From contig CAIPNE010000548.1 in NCBI GenBank assembly GCA_903866355.1, forward strand, positions 1-6,014: a stretch of DNA of 6,014 bases, in the 5' to 3' direction. Under the pieces are notes generated by a model. It saw only the letters and a list, made by a program, of their open reading frames with translations, was not told where the DNA came from and did not search any database. Below are positions 1 through 5,332 of this stretch, one piece after another (position 1 is the stretch's first letter; every line of letters starts with the position of its first letter). Origin of the DNA: an uncultured Gammaproteobacteria bacterium. GTDB lineage: Bacteria; Pseudomonadota; Gammaproteobacteria; Ga0077536. The position numbers and the translations under genes are program-made.

Positions 1-1
1 C

Positions 2-1834
2 GAGAAATGGCCTTGGCTGCAGCGCGAGAGTTTGTCAGGGAACCAGAAGTCGAGTAAGCAGAGCGTTACGGACTTTGGACAGGGCCGTGCTTTTAACGTG
101 AGAATCGTTGACGTCTGGTGGCCGGGTCCACATGCAGCTGTTGCCAGTTCTGTCGGAGAAGTACTCGTCTTTGACTTGAAATCTGGTCGGCAGATTCATC
201 GGTTCGAGTCCGTTGGCACTTGTTCCTCTATTCGCCTTGAAGGTGATGTTCTCGAATGCTTTCACCCGGATGGCACAGTTTCGCGCCGGTCTCTGTCTTC
301 CGGAGTAAACGCGAACAAGAGCGTCGCAGATGCCTTGATTACCCATGAAACTGGCGACCAAAAACTGGTTCGGACATCGCGGAACGGTCGATGGAGGATT
401 ATGTGGGACGGACAAAACACCTTGCAGGTGCAAGCTGTAGACCAGTCCGTTCCTTCATGGAGTCTGCAACTTCCTGAGAAAACTCCAGTGAAGTCGATTA
501 CCGTGACCGATGACGGCACACAATTTGCGGCTGGATGCAGCGATGGCAAGGTTTGGTATTCGCCAGGCCCAACGAACCCGCCACGTTGCCTGCATGATGG
601 TACGCAGGAGATCTACGGCATTGATGTCACCCCGGATGGGCAGTGGATTGCCACGGTCGGCAAGGATCGAATGTTGCGAGTGTGGGATGTTCTCGCTGAG
701 CAATTGTGGTTTTCAGAGGCGGCAGATGGTTTTCTGGCGAAGCGAGTTTGCCTTGCGCCGGATGGCAGGCAAGCAGTCACTGCAGGTTTAGATGGGAAGC
801 TTCTCCGCTGGGATCTTTCTTCGAAGTCTGTTAGGTCTACGCGCGGCCTAATAACCACCTTGGTCGAAGTTTCAGGCGGTACCCATGAAGCTAGTCAGTG
901 GGTGGCTGCAGATGAGGAAGGCCAGCTACATTGTTACTCCGAGCCAGGAAAAGATTCGCCGGAGAATGTCTCCTGGCAAGCCCATAAGAGCAAAATCTGG
1001 GATTTAGCTATCACGCCCGATGGGCAGCATTTAGCGACAGCCGGCGCCGATGGTATTGGCCGTGTGTGGCATCGGGAGACACGTGCCCACTTGGCCAATA
1101 TCGTTTCGGTTAGGCAAAAACCATTTCGCGCAGTCGCTATCTCTCCCGATGGTCGTTGGCTTGTCGTTGCAGGTGAAGACAAGCGTCCTCAAATTCATGA
1201 CCTGCATGCGGTACTACAAAATCAAACCCCGGGTGCCGGTCCACTCAACTTGGAGGCTGCGGTTAAACTGCATTGTCGTTCCGCAATCGAGAAGCTGCTT
1301 TTTGTCGACAATCTGCACTTTCTTAGCGCCGACACTACCGGTCTAGTGCGTTTGTGGAGAGTCGACACGCCAGACCCGCTCTGGGCGATCGACCATGGAG
1401 CTGCATGCGAGCAATCAGTTGGCCAGCCGCAGCACGGTGCGAGGGGGCGGGGGGCTTACGCTTTGGCTGTTTCAAAGTCAGGGCGTCTCTTGGCCTGTAG
1501 TGGAACTGGCATTCACCGAGGCATCTCACTTTGGAGGCTTGGCGGCCCTCTGAGCGCAGCCCCACCCACGTTAGTGCATGTGCTGCACGGGCACGAGCGC
1601 GGCGTGCACTTCCTTGCCTTCCGCGACGACGACCGACACCTCGTTTCTGCTAGTTGGGACGAGACTATCGTGATGTGGGATTGGCGCAGGCGCGAGCGCT
1701 GTATGCTAAGGCTAGTAGCACAACTTTCAGCCGTACTGGCCATGCGCGACGATGAACGGCTCGCGGTGGGAACCGCCTTTGGTGACCAGTTTACTTTGCG
1801 CTTTCAGAACCTTTCTGGCCCGGAACGCAGCTGA
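2..1834 (+). CDS. WD40 repeat protein, C-terminal part (5' end outside window)
   Basis: The frame is open from the first bases of the window to the stop at 1832-1834, giving 610 residues with no start. A TTG at 32 is possible, but it is rare as a start, and the open frame upstream makes a partial gene more likely. The protein is a string of beta-propeller blades. Blade-closing WD-type strands are LRVWDV (674-691), LLRWDL (800-817), GRVWHR (1058-1075), VRLWRV (1346-1363), ISLWRL (1523-1540) and IVMWDW (1667-1684). Several blades open with the usual SPDG-like turn (TPDGQ, APDGR, TPDGQ, SPDGR). More degenerate blades fill the first 500 bases, so the length fits two propellers. No catalytic motif, signal peptide or membrane segment is visible. 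WD40 propellers bind proteins or peptides; in bacteria they often form the sensor end of STAND (NACHT or NB-ARC) ATPases, and the missing N-terminus may be such an ATPase (inference). The stop is followed three bases later by the primase-polymerase start, so the two genes are probably co-transcribed and coupled in translation. Confidence 0.88.
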   Translation, partial: EKWPWLQRESLSGNQKSSKQSVTDFGQGRAFNVRIVDVWWPGPHAAVASSVGEVLVFDLKSGRQIHRFESVGTCSSIRLEGDVLECFHPDGTVSRRSLSSGVNANKSVADALITHETGDQKLVRTSRNGRWRIMWDGQNTLQVQAVDQSVPSWSLQLPEKTPVKSITVTDDGTQFAAGCSDGKVWYSPGPTNPPRCLHDGTQEIYGIDVTPDGQWIATVGKDRMLRVWDVLAEQLWFSEAADGFLAKRVCLAPDGRQAVTAGLDGKLLRWDLSSKSVRSTRGLITTLVEVSGGTHEASQWVAADEEGQLHCYSEPGKDSPENVSWQAHKSKIWDLAITPDGQHLATAGADGIGRVWHRETRAHLANIVSVRQKPFRAVAISPDGRWLVVAGEDKRPQIHDLHAVLQNQTPGAGPLNLEAAVKLHCRSAIEKLLFVDNLHFLSADTTGLVRLWRVDTPDPLWAIDHGAACEQSVGQPQHGARGRGAYALAVSKSGRLLACSGTGIHRGISLWRLGGPLSAAPPTLVHVLHGHERGVHFLAFRDDDRHLVSASWDETIVMWDWRRRERCMLRLVAQLSAVLAMRDDERLAVGTAFGDQFTLRFQNLSGPERS

Positions 1835-1837
1835 TAG

Positions 1838-2434
1838 ATGAGCGCCCACTCCGGCCCGTGGCTTGCTCCCCGCTGGAGCGCTATCCCGCTAGCGCTCCAA
1901 GCCATTCCGCGTTGGGTAGTGTGGCGTATCTCTCGGGGGACCAAGGTGCCCTTCAACCCCTACGATCCGGGTTCGCATGCCAGCGTCACCCGCCCCGATA
2001 CTTGGGCCAGCTATGACGAAGCACGTGCATTGGTAGAGGCCAGGCAAACGGAGCCGGATGCCTTCGAAGGCGTGGGGCTCGTGCTTGACGGCGACGGGTT
2101 GGTCGGCGTGGATCTAGACAGTTGCGCAGAAGGCGGTTTGCTATCACCTGCGGCTTTGCAGTTGCTGGAGGAATTGGGGCCCGGCTACACGGAGTGGTCG
2201 CCTTCCGGTAAGGGCTTGCGGGTCTTTGGCTATGCCACGCCGCTGGCCAAGGGGCTCCGCGGTAGATTGGCGGGCGTGAATACGGAGCTGTATTCGGCAG
2301 GCCGCTATCTCACCGTTACCGGGCACGTGCTTCGCGATGATCCGGTGGGGCCGCTGGCTGGTTTCTCAAGGTTGGCGCAGCAGCTTCAGGCCGCTGCGGG
2401 TTCTCGCAGTGTGTCGCCTTCAGGCACGGGCTGA
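1838..2434 (+). CDS. Stand-alone primase-polymerase (AEP superfamily) domain protein
   Basis: This 198-aa protein matches the N-terminal primase-polymerase domain of phage and plasmid primases of the NrS-1 polymerase type. The hallmark order is visible: RWVVWR (25-30) with KVPFNP (36-41), then TWASYDEA (55-62), then GVGLVL followed by GVDLDSC with acidic pair D92/D94 (motif I). Next come TEWSPSGKGLRVFG (118-131, motif II) and TELYSAGRYLTVTGH (149-163), with E150 as the third likely metal ligand. Proteins of this family make primers or DNA strands from nucleotides on a template. The position that is often His in motif II (GLHIF) is Arg128 here, a variant I believe also occurs in relatives. Family members are usually fused to a superfamily 3 or other helicase. 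Here the protein ends soon after the domain in a short low-complexity tail, so it is stand-alone or has lost its helicase. The ATG lies three bases after the WD40 stop; the only SD-like bases (GGA at 1822-1824) are rather far, so coupling is likely. It converges on the nuclease gene. Confidence 0.85.
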   Translation: MSAHSGPWLAPRWSAIPLALQAIPRWVVWRISRGTKVPFNPYDPGSHASVTRPDTWASYDEARALVEARQTEPDAFEGVGLVLDGDGLVGVDLDSCAEGGLLSPAALQLLEELGPGYTEWSPSGKGLRVFGYATPLAKGLRGRLAGVNTELYSAGRYLTVTGHVLRDDPVGPLAGFSRLAQQLQAAAGSRSVSPSGTG

Positions 2435-2444
2435 GGCCGCGCGG

Positions 2445-3221
2445 TTACCAAGCGAGCAGTTCCTCACTGACGAAGCGCTCGATGGCTTTGAACAGAGCCG
2501 CAGGCGTCGTATCGGCCGCGCGTTCGACGAGTTCGTCGACACCAAAGCGCCAAGTGAGCCCCAGACGCGGGTTAACGAGTGCCAGTTCATTTGCTGGTCT
2601 GCCGTTCCAATGCGCCATGGCAGCGTATACGAGCAGTTGCCGTAGATCGGCACTACGAAAGCCGGTCTTTGACATCTTGACTTCTACGAGGGTGCCGCCC
2701 TGCATGACGTCGGGGTGGCAGGTGGCCAACACTCCCGCGCCCTCTAGCCGCTCATGCACGCGCGGCGTTCCATTCATAGTGCCAAGGTGGTCGCGTAACC
2801 GGGCCGCCAATGCACGGGCATCGGCGAGGTGGTCTACGCTGATGGCTTCGCGCGGCAACCCCTCGCCACGGCGCAGCAGAGCCACACGCGACAGCGCGTC
2901 TTCGACGATGGCTTCTACTTCGGGAACGGAGAAGGCCTCCAGGGGAGTTCTGGAGTCTTCCAAAGCCGCACAAAAAAGGCCGAACGCAATTTCTGCTACG
3001 GCGTCGTTGTGCTTCGCCGGCGCAGTTGCCTGCAGCGGTGGTGCCCATTGTTGCGCCGCCTGCTGCCATGCGCCATCGGGGCGCAAGCTGGCCAGCAGGC
3101 GCGCATCCAAGTACGGCGTCCAGCACCGCCACGCATCCGCAAAGCCGCGGGCCAGTTGCCGTTCGGACAGCACCTTTATGCCCGGCGCACGGCCAGCCAG
3201 CGAACCCATGGCGAGCCGCAT
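2445..3221 (-). CDS. PD-(D/E)XK nuclease-like protein, last gene of the RT operon
   Basis: From the ATG at 3221 the protein has 258 residues. The first 150 are mostly helical and unrecognised. The second half carries a PD-(D/E)XK core: a strand and turn ending HPD (D171), then GGTLVEVK (E180, K182), then DLRQLLVYAAMAHWNG (192-207, with the helix Gln at 195), followed by a strand with LVNPRLGL (215-222). This order and spacing are typical of metal-dependent DNA nucleases of the restriction-enzyme fold, so DNA cleavage is the likely activity (inference). The start is uncertain. The ATGs at 3221 and 3209 overlap the RT gene by 46 and 34 bases, while a GTG at 3173 lies two bases after the RT stop. 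The GTG would begin just before LSERQLARGFADAW, the first part that looks like ordinary protein. None has a clear SD, so translation is probably coupled to the RT. It ends 10 bases from the primase-polymerase stop. Confidence 0.8.
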   Translation of the reverse strand: MRLAMGSLAGRAPGIKVLSERQLARGFADAWRCWTPYLDARLLASLRPDGAWQQAAQQWAPPLQATAPAKHNDAVAEIAFGLFCAALEDSRTPLEAFSVPEVEAIVEDALSRVALLRRGEGLPREAISVDHLADARALAARLRDHLGTMNGTPRVHERLEGAGVLATCHPDVMQGGTLVEVKMSKTGFRSADLRQLLVYAAMAHWNGRPANELALVNPRLGLTWRFGVDELVERAADTTPAALFKAIERFVSEELLAW

Positions 3222-4828
3222 GGGCTTGGCTGGCTACGGCTTGCCGTCGAAGGTTCCGGTACCTGGAGCCCTGCGCCTGCCATTGCCCAGGCTAGCGCAC
3301 GCTGCTCCCAGCCTGTGCGCAGACGTCGCCCGCGCGCTATTGCGCGCAGCGCATCGACCGCGCCCCATGCCCCCCACAACAGAAGCACCTCGCGTCGCAC
3401 GAGGGGTTCGTTCGTTTGGCTGAAGACCCGCTGCCACAGCGCCTGAGTGTCGGGCGCGGTGTCCGGGGGCAGGGCCTGCAGTACCCGCAGCGCCTGTGCC
3501 TGCGAAGAGGGCAGGTGTAGCAGTGCGCCGCCGCGCTTGAACAGCGCTACTAACGCTTCGCGTAGCCGCACTTGCGCTGCCTCTCCCATGCGGGCCGCCT
3601 GCTCCCCAGCCACCGTTAGCAGTTTCCCCACCACGGGGAGCACCACGGACTGGCGCCGGGCGTCCAGCAGGAAGAGTAGGGCTTGCTCCGCCTCGTTTTC
3701 CGCCATGAAAGCTAGCGCCGAGAGCATGTTGCGGGCAACGGCCGGGTTGATGCGGGACTTCGAGAATTCACGGCGAAGGAGGGGCAGTGCACCGGGGTGC
3801 TGGGCGAAGGCCTCCAGACGCGCATTGCGCTGCGCGCGAAGACCGGAATACGGGTCAAACTGCGCAGGCGCTAGCAGTAGGCGCCGCAGGTCGGCTGCGT
3901 TTGTTCCGCCTGCTTCCGGGCGCGCATCGCCGCCCTTGGAGGGCCCGAGTTGCAGCGCTTGCCCGATGGCGAGTTCCGCAGCCAGCTCGCGGCCGGGCAA
4001 GATGCGCGTCTTGCTCTTCTGCAGTGAAAGGCCACGAAGCAGCAACTCGCGGCTGAGCAAGGCCAAGTGGTTTAGCGCAGCATCGCGCGTGGTGGTGAAG
4101 AGGCGGATGTCGTCTACGAACCGACAAAAGATCACGCCGGCCTTGTCGAGTAATTCATCCATTTGGCCCAGCACCGCCTCGGCGATCAGGCGCGAGGCTG
4201 GCCCGCCAATAGGCAGGCCCACCGTGTCTGCATCCAGGGCCCGGAGCACGCGGGCAATGCGCTGTGCCAGTGCCGGATGGACTCCCGTCCGTTCCAGCGC
4301 CGCCTGTGCGGCGGCCGGGCCGATTCGGTGGTAGAAATCGGAGATATCGCAGACCACCGCCTGTGCATGCGTGCCGGCGAGTTGAAGCGACCGCTGGGTG
4401 AAGGCACGCCAGCCACACTCTGGGTCAAATATGCGGGCGCGCTCGTCGGGCGCCATGAAACGAAACGAGTAAACCATCTCCCGTGAGCGCGCGGGTCTGG
4501 AAGGCTCGATGGCGGGCCCGGCCAGAATGACGAGAGACAGCAGATAAAGGTTCCATACCGGGTCTATCTGCGTTCCTAACCGATACCCGCTATGCCCTAC
4601 CGGGAACAGTGCTCGCAGCACTTCGGGCCTTCCCGGCCGGCGTAGGCGAAAATTCTCGTGCAAGGAAAGCACGGCCTGCCGGGCTTGCTCAGGCGCCGCC
4701 TGCAGCCACCGGGCCTCGATGGGGTCGGCAAAAAGGTCGGTGTCGCCGAATTCGACGACGTTGCGTATTGCGGCGTCCACTGCGGCCGCGAGGCCTGAAT
4801 CCCAGAGGGGATGTCGCAGGGCAGTCAT
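3176..4828 (-). CDS. Reverse transcriptase with helical C-terminal region (candidate DRT/Abi-type)
   Basis: This 550-aa protein has a recognisable RT palm. Motif A is VVCDISDFYHRI (158-169) with catalytic D161. Motif B is GLPIGGPASRLIAE (204-217). Motif C is CRFVDD (235-240) with D239/D240, so the usual YxDD box reads FVDD. Motif D/E is GLSLQKSKTRIL (266-277). VYSFRF (119-124) is the fingers segment before the palm. After about residue 340 there is no maturase X domain, HNH or integrase. Instead there are some 200 residues of Leu/Ala-rich helices (for example 365-390, 396-430, 476-500) that look like HEAT-type repeats. That build resembles the UG/Abi defence reverse transcriptases rather than group II intron or retron enzymes. 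RNA-templated or template-free DNA synthesis is the expected chemistry; the template is unknown. The ATG at 4828 follows the KTSC stop by 10 bases with no strong SD, which suggests coupling. The gene overlaps or abuts the nuclease gene downstream. I cannot assign it to a numbered DRT type from the sequence alone. Confidence 0.88.
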   Translation of the reverse strand: MTALRHPLWDSGLAAAVDAAIRNVVEFGDTDLFADPIEARWLQAAPEQARQAVLSLHENFRLRRPGRPEVLRALFPVGHSGYRLGTQIDPVWNLYLLSLVILAGPAIEPSRPARSREMVYSFRFMAPDERARIFDPECGWRAFTQRSLQLAGTHAQAVVCDISDFYHRIGPAAAQAALERTGVHPALAQRIARVLRALDADTVGLPIGGPASRLIAEAVLGQMDELLDKAGVIFCRFVDDIRLFTTTRDAALNHLALLSRELLLRGLSLQKSKTRILPGRELAAELAIGQALQLGPSKGGDARPEAGGTNAADLRRLLLAPAQFDPYSGLRAQRNARLEAFAQHPGALPLLRREFSKSRINPAVARNMLSALAFMAENEAEQALLFLLDARRQSVVLPVVGKLLTVAGEQAARMGEAAQVRLREALVALFKRGGALLHLPSSQAQALRVLQALPPDTAPDTQALWQRVFSQTNEPLVRREVLLLWGAWGAVDALRAIARGRRLRTGWEQRALAWAMAGAGLQVPEPSTASRSQPSPCGSPWVRWLAVRRA

Positions 4829-4838
4829 CGGTGGCGAA

Positions 4839-5099
4839 TTACTGCTCTGGCTCTAGAGTGCCGCGTCTGCCGATTAATTTGTACGGAAACTCTCTCGCGA
4901 TATTCGCGTTCAGATAGCCCCCGTGTGAAATATCTTCCATCAACTCTTGGTGCACTTCGGGCGGTACATCGTTGTAGATGTAGATTCGATTGGTCGGGTC
5001 CTCGAGTTCATCATGGCCAAACTCCACCTCCAGAATGCCGGTGGCCGGGTCGTACCCGATGGACTGGATATTGGAAGATTCGACGGGTGTACGGTTCAT
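4839..5099 (-). CDS. KTSC domain small protein, first gene of the RT operon
   Basis: This 86-aa protein is a single KTSC domain, a small alpha/beta fold named for its occurrence at the C-terminus of some lysyl-tRNA synthetases and also found alone in bacteria and phages. Visible hallmarks are MNRTPVESSNIQSIGYDPAT at the start, LEVEF (23-27), the YIYNDVPPEV strand and turn (40-49), a helix with SHGGYLNANI (58-67), and the ending EFPYKLIGRR. The molecular role of the family is not well known; RNA binding has been a natural guess from the synthetase link (inference). The ATG at 5099 matches the usual N-terminus of the family, so this start is well supported although no SD is seen in the preceding 20 bases. 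It is the first gene of the minus-strand operon, 10 bases ahead of the reverse transcriptase, which suggests a shared role with it. Its base composition is less GC-rich than that of the two genes downstream. Confidence 0.85.
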   Translation of the reverse strand: MNRTPVESSNIQSIGYDPATGILEVEFGHDELEDPTNRIYIYNDVPPEVHQELMEDISHGGYLNANIAREFPYKLIGRRGTLEPEQ

Positions 5100-5144
5100 G
5101 GGTTTGCTAGGGTTTGGGTTTTAGCTACGGATTCAGAGCCTCTA

Positions 5145-5173
5145 GTTGTACACTCAAGCCAAAACTTTTTCCA
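5145..5173 (-). promoter_or_regulatory. Possible sigma-70-type promoter of the KTSC-RT-nuclease operon
   Basis: Read on the minus strand, TGGAAA (5173-5168) and TACAAC (5150-5145) are separated by 17 bases, each matching the -35 and -10 consensus at 4 of 6 positions. Transcription would begin near 5138, leaving a leader of about 40 bases before the KTSC ATG. It lies at the edge of the AT-rich core, a sensible place, but matches of this quality occur by chance. Confidence 0.3.
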
Positions 5174-5270
5174 CGTCATTTTGAATCGAATTTTTAAATT
5201 ATCATTAAAAATAAAATAGATTATTAATGGGCCGCTTATTTCAGGGCGCCCACTACATTGGTACGGAAAG

Positions 5271-5308
5271 CGTATTAAGCTGGCGAAAACCGTAATACGG
5301 CGAATTAC
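5271..5308. promoter_or_regulatory. Cluster of inverted repeats, possible operator
   Basis: CCGTA-A-TACGG (5290-5300) is a perfect 11-base palindrome. CGTATTA (5271-5277) pairs with TAATACG (5293-5299), a 7-base inverted repeat with a 15-base loop. GTAAT (5292-5296) pairs with ATTAC (5304-5308). The half sites are centred about 21 and 11 bases apart, near two and one helical turns, which would suit a dimeric regulator binding ahead of the DUF4062 gene. No regulator gene is in the window, so this is an inference from symmetry alone. Confidence 0.3.
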
Positions 5309-5316
5309 TGGAAACC

Positions 5317-5329
5317 GGGAGCGTCTCCC
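5317..5329 (+). promoter_or_regulatory. Small hairpin covering the possible ribosome binding site of the DUF4062 gene
   Basis: GGGAG (5317-5321) and CTCCC (5325-5329) form a perfect 5-base-pair, all but one G-C, stem with a CGT loop, ending three bases before the ATG at 5333. GGGAG is the only SD-like sequence near this start, 11 bases ahead of it. If the hairpin forms in the mRNA it would hide both the SD and the region next to the start, so translation could be low unless the hairpin is opened. Confidence 0.35.
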
Positions 5330-5332
5330 CTC

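Larger units (their letters stand above)
5100..5332. other. Divergent intergenic region with AT-rich core and inverted repeats
   Basis: No gene-like frame is seen in these 233 bases, which lie between the start of the minus-strand KTSC-RT-nuclease operon and the plus-strand DUF4062 gene. Both promoters should be here. The core at about 5161-5228 is very AT-rich and includes an inverted repeat AATTT-TT-AAATT (5189-5200). To its right are TGGGC (5228-5232) with GCCCA (5248-5252), and a cluster of TAAT/ATTA half sites (5271-5308). No convincing plus-strand -35/-10 pair was found: TTGAAT at 5181 and TAAAAT at 5212 are too far apart. A non-coding RNA serving the reverse transcriptase could be encoded here, but that is only a possibility. 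Confidence 0.6.

Noticed and set aside
32..1834. Complete WD40 gene starting at TTG 32
   Set aside because: The frame is open upstream to the window edge, TTG is a rare start, the SD-like GAGAG is too close, and the WD40 context favours a larger protein starting outside.
2435..2444. CCGCGCGG palindrome between the two convergent stops as a bidirectional terminator
   Set aside because: It is only eight bases with no loop and no T-run on either side, so it cannot form a usual intrinsic terminator.
2482..3423. Long plus-strand open frame of 313 codons opposite the nuclease and RT genes
   Set aside because: It is antisense to genes with clear catalytic motifs, is rich in Ser, Arg, Ala and Pro without any domain pattern, and reflects the scarcity of stops in GC-rich antisense frames.
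3447..4334. Plus-strand open frame of 295 codons opposite the RT palm
   Set aside because: Same reasons: low-complexity Ser/Arg/Ala content, antisense to the conserved RT motifs, and no recognisable protein pattern.
3176..4828. Group II intron or retron assignment for the RT
   Set aside because: No maturase X domain, HNH domain or intron boundary is seen, there is no msr/msd-like structure adjacent to the gene, and the C-terminal half is helical-repeat-like.
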